From JAJPKK01 sp963800215 (GTDB lineage: Bacteria > Pseudomonadota > Alphaproteobacteria > Rhizobiales > Xanthobacteraceae): a stretch of DNA of 64,000 bases. The notes beneath the pieces were generated by a model. It was not told the origin of the DNA. It made no database searches and saw only the letters and a list, made by a program, of their open reading frames with translations. The stretch is from assembly GCA_963800215.1 (NCBI GenBank), contig CAWCZY010000018.1, positions 310,001 to 374,000 on the forward strand. Reading direction: 5' to 3'. Made by a program: the position numbers and the translations under genes. Shown here in pieces: positions 37,790 through 45,626 of the stretch. How positions within the stretch are numbered: the stretch's first letter is position 1; the number at the start of each line of letters is the position of its first letter.

Positions 37790-39376
37790 ATGCCCGTTGC
37801 CGCGGGGACCCAACGCCGCCCCATCCTGATCCGCAACGCCTACGTGGTGCCGGGGGCTAACCGCCCCCATCTCGATCGCGCCGATATCCTCATCGAGGGC
37901 AACGAGATCGCGGCACTCGGCTCCGATCTCCTGTCGCAGGAGGCGGTCGCCCGCCGCGATCCCCGGGTGATCGACGCCGCCAAGCGCATCGTCATTCCCG
38001 GCTTCATCAATGCTCACACCCATTCCAACGAGAGCTTCTGCCAGGGCTTCTGGGACGCCCTGCCGCTCGAAGTGTGGATCCTTCACCAATATCCGCCGTT
38101 CACGCTCGAGCCGCTGCCGGAGCGGACCCATTATCTGCGCACCATGCTGCTCGCGATCGAGTGCCTGCGCTCGGGCATCACCACGGTGCAGGACGACCTC
38201 ATCAACCGCCTGTCGGAGACCGCGGCGTTCGACGGTTCGGCCGCGGCCTATCGCGACATCGGCCTGCGCGCCGCGATCACCACGTCGATGTCGGACCGCC
38301 CGTTCCTGGAGCCGTTGCCATGGGTCGACGAACTCATGGATCCCGGGATGAGGGCCGAGCTCGCGACCCTGCCCACCGCCACCTGGAAGGACCAGATGGC
38401 GATGTTCGAGCGCAACTTCGCCGCCTGGCACGGCGCCGGCGACGGGCGCATCCGCGCCATCCTCGGCCCGGTCGGCCCGCAATGGTGCTCCAGCGACCTG
38501 CTCCAGGCAGCCACCGAGATTTCGCTCGCGCGCGGGCTTCCCGTGCACACCCATACGCTGGAATCCAAGCTCCAGGCCGTACAGGCGGAACTCATGTACG
38601 GCCGGCCCATGGTCGAATATCTCGACGGCCTCGGTGTGCTCACTCCCCATTTCACGCTCAACCATGCGATCTGGCTGACCGACGGAGAAATCGAGCGCCT
38701 CGGCGCCCGCGGTTGCTCGATCAGCCACAATCCGCTGTCGAACCTCAAGCTCGGCTCCGGGATTACGCGGGTGCGCGACCTCAAAAACGCCGGCGTCAAC
38801 GTCGCGCTCGGCACTGACGGCACCTCGACCTCCGACCGCGCCGACATGCTGCGCTCGCTCGGCCTGGCCGCCCTCATCCACCGCGTCGGCGACATGGATT
38901 ACGACACCTGGGTGACCGCGGAGGAGGCCTTCGAGATGGCCACCATCGGTTCCGCCCGCTCGTGCGGGCTCGCGGCCGAGATCGGCACCATCGAGGTCGG
39001 CAAGAAGGCCGATCTCGTGCTGCTCGACCGCGAGGACTACGGCTTCATCCCCTTGTTCAAGCCGATCCAGCAGCTCGCCTATGCCGTCAATTCCGACGCG
39101 GTGCGCACCGTGCTGGTGGACGGCGAGGTCGTCATGGAGGAACGCGCGCTCACCAGGATCGACGAGGGCGCGCTCAAGGCCGAGATGATCGAGGCGGCGA
39201 CCGGCTTCGTGCGCGACCGCATGCCCCAGATGGAACGCATGGCCGCCCGGTTCCTGCCGTATTACCGCGCCATCCACATGCGCGCCGCTGCGACGGACGT
39301 GCCGGCCTCGCGGGCGCCGGTCCGCCTGCCCTGCGGCTGCCACTCCGGCTTCCGCCACACCTTGGCGCGCAGCTGA
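37790..39376 (+). CDS. Amidohydrolase, AtzA/TrzN-like (paralogue of 27418)
   Basis: 528 residues. Metal sites NAHTHSNESFCQGFWDALPLE (HxH), VHTHTLESKLQ, LNHAIWLTDGEIE and ALGTDGTSTSD match cyclic amidohydrolases acting on s-triazines, melamine-like or purine rings. The opening RRPILIRNAYVVPGAN...ADILIEGNEIAALG and GTIEVGKKADLVLLDRED frame the barrel. It ends LPCGCHSGFRHTLARS (Cys-Gly-Cys), again with a Cys tail like the paralogue. A DUF2252 gene lies 74 bp upstream and a lytic transglycosylase 47 bp downstream. Substrate unknown. Confidence 0.86.
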   Translation: MPVAAGTQRRPILIRNAYVVPGANRPHLDRADILIEGNEIAALGSDLLSQEAVARRDPRVIDAAKRIVIPGFINAHTHSNESFCQGFWDALPLEVWILHQYPPFTLEPLPERTHYLRTMLLAIECLRSGITTVQDDLINRLSETAAFDGSAAAYRDIGLRAAITTSMSDRPFLEPLPWVDELMDPGMRAELATLPTATWKDQMAMFERNFAAWHGAGDGRIRAILGPVGPQWCSSDLLQAATEISLARGLPVHTHTLESKLQAVQAELMYGRPMVEYLDGLGVLTPHFTLNHAIWLTDGEIERLGARGCSISHNPLSNLKLGSGITRVRDLKNAGVNVALGTDGTSTSDRADMLRSLGLAALIHRVGDMDYDTWVTAEEAFEMATIGSARSCGLAAEIGTIEVGKKADLVLLDREDYGFIPLFKPIQQLAYAVNSDAVRTVLVDGEVVMEERALTRIDEGALKAEMIEAATGFVRDRMPQMERMAARFLPYYRAIHMRAAATDVPASRAPVRLPCGCHSGFRHTLARS

Positions 39377-39422
39377 TTGCGGCACGGTTCAAGGCACGCG
39401 GATTCCCCGCTATGGGCTGACA

Positions 39423-40247
39423 ATGATGCGATCCGTCCGGACCCGGTTCCCACCAATCGCGCTCGCGCTGGTTGCCATCCTCGTCGGCGGTCGGTCACAT
39501 GCCGCGCCCTGCGGCGGCGACTTCGACGCATGGCTCGCGGACTTCAAGCGCGATGCGGCGAGCCAGGGCGTTTCGCAGAAGACCATCGCCGCGGCCCTGG
39601 ACGGACTGGTCGAAGACCCCGCCACTCTTACCCGCGACCACAGCCAGCATGTCTTCACCCAGACCTTCGAGCAGTTTTCCGGGCGGATGATCTCGCCCGA
39701 CCGCATGCGCAAAGGCCCGGCGCTGCTCAAGCAATATGCGCCGACCTTCGCCCGCATCGAGCAGCAGTTCGGTGTCCCTGGGCCGGTGATCACCGCGATC
39801 TGGGGCCTGGAAACCGACTTCGGGGTCAACCAGGGCAAGTTCTCGATCGTCCGGTCGGTGGCCACGCTCGCCCACGACTGCCGCCGCACCGACAAGTTCC
39901 GCGCCGAGCTCCTCGCCGTGCTTCGCATCGTCGATCGCGGCGACATGACACCGGCCGAGTTGCGCGGGGACTGGGCGGGCGAGATCGGGCAGACCCAGTT
40001 CCTGCCGTCGTCCTATCTGGAGTTCGCGGTGGATTTCGACGGCAACGGCAAGCGCGATCTCATTCACAGCGCTCCCGACGCGCTCGCCTCCACGGCGAAC
40101 TATCTCAAGAGCAAGGGCTGGCGTCCCGGCGAACCCTGGGGCGAAGGCACCGCGAATTTCGACGTCATATTGGAATGGAACAAGGCGAAGGTCTACGCCA
40201 AGACCATCGCCCTGTTCGCGGAGCGGCTGGCGGCGGGTTCGAAGTAG
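39423..40247 (+). CDS. Lytic murein transglycosylase, MltB/SLT_2 family
   Basis: 274 residues. Sec signal IALALVAILVGGRSHA. The catalytic Glu lies in VITAIWGLETDFGVNQGKFSIVRSVATLAHDCRR. GEIGQTQFLPSSYLEFAVDFDGNGKRDLIHSAPDALASTANYLKSKGW is the MltB signature. It cleaves peptidoglycan in the periplasm, forming 1,6-anhydro-muramyl ends. Length matches the short alphaproteobacterial form, which lacks a peptidoglycan-binding tail. Confidence 0.93.
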   Translation: MMRSVRTRFPPIALALVAILVGGRSHAAPCGGDFDAWLADFKRDAASQGVSQKTIAAALDGLVEDPATLTRDHSQHVFTQTFEQFSGRMISPDRMRKGPALLKQYAPTFARIEQQFGVPGPVITAIWGLETDFGVNQGKFSIVRSVATLAHDCRRTDKFRAELLAVLRIVDRGDMTPAELRGDWAGEIGQTQFLPSSYLEFAVDFDGNGKRDLIHSAPDALASTANYLKSKGWRPGEPWGEGTANFDVILEWNKAKVYAKTIALFAERLAAGSK

Positions 40248-40348
40248 CGGCTGGCGGCCCCTGACCGTTGAACCGGCCCGGTCGGTATATACCGTGGGCC
40301 GGTCGGCGAATTATCACTTCGATTATTGGCGTGATCGAACGGTTCTTA

Positions 40349-40465
40349 CTCCCTCTCCCGCTTGCGGGGGAGGGTTGGGGAGGGGGCGCTCGAGGCGAGT
40401 CTGTGCCGTGGAATTTCCCCCTCGCCGACCCTCCCCCGCAAGCGACCCGCAAGCGGGAGGGGGGA
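40349..40465. repeat. Palindromic intergenic repeat (CCCTCTCCCGCTTGCGGGGGAGGG ... type)
   Basis: Two stem-loops, CCCTCTCCCGC/GCGGGGGAGGG and CCCTCCCCCGC/GCGGGAGGGGGG, around a short spacer. Same family as 8482, 32683 and 63676. It lies between the convergent transglycosylase and VOC genes and may terminate both. Confidence 0.65.
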
Positions 40466-40485
40466 GAAAAACTGAACACGAGTCC

Positions 40486-40920
40486 TCAATGCCACTGCGA
40501 GAGTTCGACGGTGACGCCTTCGGGGCCTTCGAGGAACACCAGCTTGCGGGAATGAAAATCCATGATCTCGTTGCGCGTCTTGAACCCGCCGGCCCTGAAC
40601 TTGGCGACTTCGGCCTCGACGTCATCGACCGCAAAGCAGATGTGGTTCATGCCGAGCTTGTGCAGGTCGCGGATGTGAGGATCGAGCAAAGGGTCCGGAT
40701 GACGGTAGCGCAGAAGCTGGATTTCCGTTCGCGGCGAGGCGTGCTCCAGCACCAGCGTGACATGCTCGGCTTCGATGCCGGCGACGCCCATGTAGCTCGC
40801 GAACGGCTCCCCGGCGATGACCACGGAGATCGCCTCTTTGAACCCCAGGAGCGCGAAGAACGTCTTGGCGCGGTCGATGTCGCGCACCACGATCGTCAGA
40901 TGGTCGAAATGCGTTGGCAT
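40486..40920 (-). CDS. VOC (glyoxalase/dioxygenase-fold) family protein
   Basis: 144 residues from ATG 40920. MPTHFDHLTIVVRDIDRAKTFFALLGF is the VOC opening with a metal-ligand His; LGMNHICFAVDDVEAEVAKFRAGGFKT carries the second His and FLEGPEGVTVELSQW the closing Glu. Two beta-alpha-beta-beta-beta modules in one chain. Metal-dependent lyase, isomerase or dioxygenase; substrate unknown. The IS630 element inserted about 50 bp upstream of its start and may disturb its promoter. Confidence 0.88.
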   Translation of the reverse strand: MPTHFDHLTIVVRDIDRAKTFFALLGFKEAISVVIAGEPFASYMGVAGIEAEHVTLVLEHASPRTEIQLLRYRHPDPLLDPHIRDLHKLGMNHICFAVDDVEAEVAKFRAGGFKTRNEIMDFHSRKLVFLEGPEGVTVELSQWH

Positions 40921-40970
40921 GTGCGCTCCTTCCGGCGGCTCGATGACCCCGGCGGCCAAGCCACCAGCTA

Positions 40971-42017
40971 GAGCATTTTCCACCTAGTGTGGTTCGTATC
41001 CGGCGTGTCGGAAGTAGTTGGCGCATTCGGAGGGGGCGAAGCAACTGAGGAGGTCGGCGATTCGACTCCAGAGGGCTTCGATGGAGCGTTCGGCGGCCTT
41101 GCGTAAGAGTGCTTTGAGTTTTGCGAAGAGTTGCTCGATCGGATTGAAGTCAGGTGAATACGGCGGCAGGTAGCGCAGCGTCGCTCCGGTTGCCTCGATG
41201 GCTTCGCGGACACCTGTAACTTTATGGGCGCTGAGGTTGTCGGCGAAGACGATGTCATGCGGCTTCAAGGTCGGCGCGAGGATCTGCTCGATATAGGCGA
41301 GGAATGTTTCACCGTTCATTGGGCCGTCTATTACGCAGGGCGCGGTGAGCGCGTCGACCCGCAAGGCTGCGATGAACGTCGTCGTCTTCCAATGCCCGTG
41401 TGGGACCTTGGCGACGAGCCGCTCACCGCGCGGAGCCCTGCCGCGAAGCCGAGCCATGTTGGTGCTGGTGCCGGTTTCGTCGATGAAGACCAGGCGGTCG
41501 AGCTCCAATCCGGATTGGCCCGCGGCCCAGGCGGCACGCGCCTGCGCGACGTCAGGCCGATCCTGCTCGGCCGCGTGAACGCTTTTTTTTGAAGCTGATG
41601 CCGTGGCGGTCGAAGAACCGCCAGACCGAGCCTATTCCAACCTTCAGCCCGTGCTCGTCGGCAAGCCGGAGGCGGATTTCGTTCAGGGTCAGATCAGGCT
41701 CCCGGCCCACCAGATCGAGCAGCCACTGTTCGTGGGCCTTCAGAGGAGACCGGCTCTCGCGCGAACGAGGCTTCACGCGAGTGCTGCCGGTGTCGCGCCA
41801 TCGCCTCACCCAGCGGATCGCCGTGGAATCTCCGATCTCGAAGTGCCGCGCTGCGCCACGAGCTGCGGCGCCTTTCTCGATAAATCGGATCACCCGAACC
41901 CGAAGATCATTCGAATAGCCAGCCCCCATCGTCTATCCTCCCTCATGGAGGCATCACAGAATCTTATTCGCGGCGACTTGGGAATCCCCTACAATTCAGG
42001 CTCAGTGGAAAATGCTC
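40971..42017 (-). mobile_element. Complete IS630-family insertion sequence, 1047 bp
   Basis: Perfect 13-bp terminal inverted repeats GAGCATTTTCCAC (40971-40983) and GTGGAAAATGCTC (42005-42017), each flanked by TA (40969-40970 and 42018-42019), the target duplication of IS630/Tc1-type elements. It contains one transposase gene in two frames. Ends and catalytic residues are intact, so the copy may be recent and active. Confidence 0.93.
40984..41929 (-). CDS. IS630-family DDE transposase, two frames joined at an A8 run
   Basis: The first frame (41929-41552) encodes the helix-turn-helix half: YSNDLRVRVIRFIEKGAAARGAARHFEIGDSTAIRWVRRW, ending after ISFKKK. The second frame (to 40984) encodes the catalytic half with Asp in LVFIDETGTSTNMARLRG, Asp in DIVFADNLSAHK and Glu in DFNPIEQLFAKLKALLR. 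The frames meet at eight A on the coding strand (41583-41590). A +1 change (equal to losing one A) joins them as ISFKKSVHAAEQ, about 314 residues. Slippage on the A run is known in this family; a surplus A from sequencing is the alternative. Confidence 0.9.
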
Positions 42018-42203
42018 TAAGCAGGATTTTCAAGCTGCGCCAACGGACCGGGGCGCGGGTCCCGTCCGCACGCTGCCGGAACCGGATGTATGGCGTCGGG
42101 CAACTGAGGGCCGGCCACCACCGGCCGTCGACCTTTCCTTGAGACCGGTTCCAATGCACCCCTGACCGCGATATGCTGGCCGAACAAAGCCATGGGATCA
42201 AGA

Positions 42204-43205
42204 ATGCGACGGCGAGACTTCATCGCTGGGCTTGGCGGGCTGGCTTCGCTTCCATTGGTTGCGCGGGCGCAGCAGGGCGAACGCGTGCGGCGGATCGGCT
42301 GGTTGATCAATGGCGAGGAAAACGATCCGGAAGCACAAACCAATGTGATTGCTTTCCGTGAGGCGCTGGTCAAGCTCGGCTGGATCGAGGGCCGGAACTT
42401 GCGGATCGACGTTCGCTTTAGTGCGCGCGATCCGAAACGGATTCATGACATTGCAGCCGAGCTGGTCAGCCTCGCGCCCGAGGTGATTATCACCGCCGGT
42501 GGCGTGCTTAGTCGGGAACTACAGCAGCGAACGCAGACCATTCCGATCGTCCTCACGGGTGGCCAAGACCCGGTCAGCATCGGCCTGATGCGAAACATCG
42601 CGCGGCCGGAGGGGAATATCACGGGATTCGTCACGGTTGAGCCTTCGACTTTCGGGAAGTGGATAGAGCTACTCAGGGAAGCAGCGCCGCGTCTCGCCAG
42701 AGTCTGCGTGATTTTCCATCCTGAAACGGTTCAATTGTCACGTTATTATGAGGCGACATTGACGAGCTATATAGAGCCGACAGCGGCAAGATTTGGTGTC
42801 GATGTAGTCAAGACCTCCGTTCGCAACGCCGTCGACACCGTACGTGCGATCGATGCATTTGCGGTGGAACCGAATGGTGGTGTGATTGTCATGCCGCCCC
42901 GTCCCCCCATTGCGATAAGTGACACCATCCTTCAGTTGACGGCTGAGCACCAGCTGCCGACGATCAATAGCTTCCGGGAGCTGGCTGTCGCCGGCGGCCT
43001 GATGTCTTACGGTTCGAATCGCGCTGATCTGGTTCGTGGCGCCGCATCCTATGTCGATCGCCTGCTGCGCGGCGCCAAGGTCAGTGAGCTGCCTGCGCAG
43101 TTTCCGACCAGGTACGAATTGGTAGTCAATCTCAAGACCGCCAAGGCGATTGGGCTTACAATTCCAGAGGCATTTCTTCTGCGCGCCGACGAGGTGATCG
43201 AATAA
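42204..43205 (+). CDS. ABC-type substrate-binding protein (TrpX-like / DUF534)
   Basis: 333 residues from MRRRDFIAGLGG (an ATG four codons upstream is also possible). Tat-like signal RRRDFIAGLGGLASLPLVARA. RRIGWLINGEENDPEAQTNVIAFREALVKLGWIEGRNLRIDVRF and AAELVSLAPEVIITAGGVLSRELQQRTQTIPIV are the hallmark of the ABC_sub_bind family, very abundant in Bradyrhizobium relatives. Orphan: no permease or ATPase nearby. The IS630 element lies 187 bp upstream. Confidence 0.87.
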   Translation: MRRRDFIAGLGGLASLPLVARAQQGERVRRIGWLINGEENDPEAQTNVIAFREALVKLGWIEGRNLRIDVRFSARDPKRIHDIAAELVSLAPEVIITAGGVLSRELQQRTQTIPIVLTGGQDPVSIGLMRNIARPEGNITGFVTVEPSTFGKWIELLREAAPRLARVCVIFHPETVQLSRYYEATLTSYIEPTAARFGVDVVKTSVRNAVDTVRAIDAFAVEPNGGVIVMPPRPPIAISDTILQLTAEHQLPTINSFRELAVAGGLMSYGSNRADLVRGAASYVDRLLRGAKVSELPAQFPTRYELVVNLKTAKAIGLTIPEAFLLRADEVIE

Positions 43206-43288
43206 GCGCCCCATGTCGCTTTAGGGTCATTTGCTCCGCCGCGCATAGCCCGATGGCAGCACGGCATCCGGAAGCGGACGAGGTGCCG

Positions 43289-43369
43289 TGCCCGCAGATT
43301 CGTCGGCGGCGCTCGGAAATTCCGAGCGCCGTGCGATTCAATATGAAACGATTTCGCCCTGATGCGAAA
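43289..43369. repeat. Direct repeat copy A with internal palindrome
   Basis: TGCCCGCAGATTCGTCGGCG leads into GCGCTCGGAA-A-TTCCGAGCGC, a perfect 10-bp inverted pair, then CGTGCGATTCAATATGAAACG and CCTGATGCGAA. A related copy in the same orientation is at 45187-45270. The two bracket the lyase gene. Confidence 0.6.
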
Positions 43370-43424
43370 ACCATCGGGGTGGCGGACGGGCTCGCTTGCC
43401 CTCCGCCACTGCCGTTTTCGCTGC

Positions 43425-45091
43425 CTACTTGTCGAGCAATTCGATGTACCCCAAATGGCTCGAAGTGTCGCCCGACCACCAGATGCGGTTCGGGTTGGTT
43501 GGATCCAGTTCGATCCTTCTCGCATCCGACTCCGCGATCGGCAGCGAGAACTCCGTCCACTTTTCCGTCTTGGGATCGAAGCGGGCGATTTTGTCCGCCG
43601 TCTGTTCGGTCAGCCAGATCACCTTGGTCCTCGGATCGGCGACCGCGTGATACGCAGCCATTGTTCGCGGTCGGAGGTTGGTAGTAGGTCATCGTGCCGT
43701 ATTTCTGTCGATCTTCACGAGCTTGCCGGTCTCATGGAAGCCGACCCAGATATTGCCCTCCCAATCCGCTCCCATCCTGCGCGGAACGTCCATTGCCCGG
43801 GGTCGGGAAACTCGTCGATCTTTCCCGTAGCAGGGTCCAACCGGCCGATTTTATTCGCTTCCCGCTCGGCAAACCAAACCCTCCCATTCGTCGCGACATC
43901 TATCCCGTAAGCGCCCGGGTACTGCTTGGTCTGGAGCCAAGTTGGAATGTCATACGCGACGAACTGCTTGGTTTCGATATTCAACCCCACGATCCGGGTG
44001 CCGGCAGTCGACCAGACCATCTTCCCATTCGGGTCGACTTGCAGGCTGTTGCCGCTGAGGGGACCCTTGAACTCGGGGGGCGCCGGATAGTCGGTGAACT
44101 CCTTGTTCTCGGGTGTCGAACTGCAACCAGCGGCGGTTGGCGCCGACCTCGGCCATCCAGATCGAATCCCCGGCGCCTCGCACCGGCGGACCCATGTGAT
44201 TCAGAGCGCTGAGTTTCCTTGCCCCGGGCGGCGGATCGATCTGGGTAAATTCATACGTCTTCGGATCGAACCGTCCCAGTTTGTATTGGTTGAGTTCGTT
44301 CACCCAGGCAATTCCCCGCGGATCCACCGTGATGTCGTGAAGTGCCGAGTCGGAATTCGGTACCGCGAAATCCACGGCGATATACCGGGCGGCATCGCCC
44401 TGCAGCACGGTTCTCGACAAGCGGCCATTGGGATCGGCCTTCGGGGCGGTGTCCGAATAATTCGTCGCCAGATAATCGACCACGATCTTTGCTTCCTCGA
44501 TCGGTCAGATCCTGGGCCCCCGGGTTTATCATGGATGCGTTCTCGCATCCAGGCGATCTTTTGCTCCCAATTGTCGTGGGTCCATCTCATTTGCGTCGGC
44601 CGGTGCAGGAAATGGCATTGGACGCACTTCGCTTCCATAATCGCTTTGCCTTCCCCTTCCGGCAAATTCGGGGGCGGCAACTCGTGATCCAGTTCGTTGC
44701 CGGCTACGCGCCCGGGGCTCCGAATCCATCCATTCGGCACCTCCGCTTGCTCATCCGTCAGCGCCACATCGGCCGTCGCCGGCTTGCCGGCCGTCAAAGC
44801 CACCGGCGTGGGCTTGCTCCGGAGGCCGTTCCCGATACCCTGCACCGTGTAATTCCCCGGGGGCAGGTTGTTCATGGTGTAACGGCCTTGTGCCTGGCTG
44901 ACGACCATGAACGTCAGGCGTCTCTGCGGATTGGTCAATTTGACGTAGGCTCCGGGAAGCGCTTGCCCGGATGCACTCTTGACCACTCCCTGAACGCTGC
45001 CGTCAAATTCTGCCGCTCGAATCGAGTGGACGCCGGCAAACAGCATCCCCGCCGCGGTTACAGCTAGGATCCGACTCCCATGGCTGGACAT
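43425..45091 (-). CDS. Exported carboxypeptidase-regulatory + haem c + Vgb-like beta-propeller protein, several frameshifts
   Basis: About 550 residues if repaired. Sec signal to HSIRAAE; a CarboxypepD_reg domain (GVVKSASGQALPGAYVKLTNPQRR...GRYTMNNLPPGNYTVQGIG); a haem-binding CVQCHFL in a short cytochrome-like segment (PEGEGKAIMEAKCVQCHFLHR, ending VDYLATNYSD). A virginiamycin-B-lyase-like propeller then shows ALHDITVDPRGIAWVNELNQYKLGRFDPKTYEF, GAYGIDVATNGRVWFAEREANKIGRLDPATGKI and KVIWLTEQTADKIARFDPKTEKW. Frame changes lie near 44490, 44105, 43785 and 43675. Periplasmic, possibly an electron-accepting lyase or sensor; the activity is inferred only. The combination is the interesting point. 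Confidence 0.75.
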
Positions 45092-45186
45092 CGCATTCTC
45101 CTCCCTCGCCGGAATTGACTCTTTGGCCTTCCGGCAACCGAGAGTATACACCTCTACTTGCATATAATCGAGCCTCCAAAAGCGTC

Positions 45187-45270
45187 CTGCCCGCGGATTT
45201 GTTGGCCGCGCTCGGAAATCCTGAGCGCCGTGCAATATTCGACAGGAAACGATTGCGCGCCCTGATGCGA
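45187..45270. repeat. Direct repeat copy B
   Basis: TGCCCGCGGATTTGTTGGCC, GCGCTCGGAAATCCTGAGCGC (imperfect palindrome), then GAAACGATTGCGCGCCCTGATGCGAA. Same orientation as copy A at 43289. The surrounding 45092-45306 gap holds no gene. Confidence 0.6.
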
Positions 45271-45306
45271 ATATTGTCAGGGGCCGGACTGTCGGACGGC
45301 TGTGAC

Positions 45307-45625
45307 TTACCCCGGCAGCGTCACCCAGATCTTGCCGTTCTCGTCGAGCGCGGCCGGGTAGACCTCGAGACGGGTCGGCTCGCCGTTCAATCCGGCGCCG
45401 CTTCGCAGGTCGTAGGTGCGCTCATGCAGCGGGCAGACGACGGTGGCGCCGCCGGTGAGCCCGTCGGCGAGCGGACCGCCGAGATGGGGACATTCGGCCT
45501 GGGTGGCGAACACCTCGCCGGAATGGGTGCGGAACACCGCGATGACTGAGGCCGGCCACCTTGAAGGTCCGGCCTTCACCCTTGGGTATTTGCGCCGCCT
45601 CGGCAACCAGGAGCGCGCCGGCCAT
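45307..45625 (-). CDS. nirD: Nitrite reductase [NAD(P)H] small subunit, Rieske-type, one frameshift
   Basis: About 105 residues. MAGALLVAEAAQIPKGEGRTFKVAG opens the protein; after a frame change near 45555 (one G surplus in GGCCGGCC) it continues SVIAVFRTHSGEVFATQAECPHLGGPLADG...TVVCPLHERTYDLRSG. The CPH...CPLH pair is the Rieske [2Fe-2S] ligand set. Ends DENGKIWVTLPG. NirD partners NirB in six-electron reduction of nitrite to ammonium. Its ATG lies one base after the nirB stop (TGAGATG). Confidence 0.85.
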
Positions 45626-45626
45626 C

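Noticed and set aside
43049..43525. Minus-strand ORF with an ITSSARRRNASG stretch
   Set aside because: This type of ORF is the antisense of the C-terminus of ABC_sub_bind proteins and is repeatedly mis-annotated in Bradyrhizobium-type genomes.
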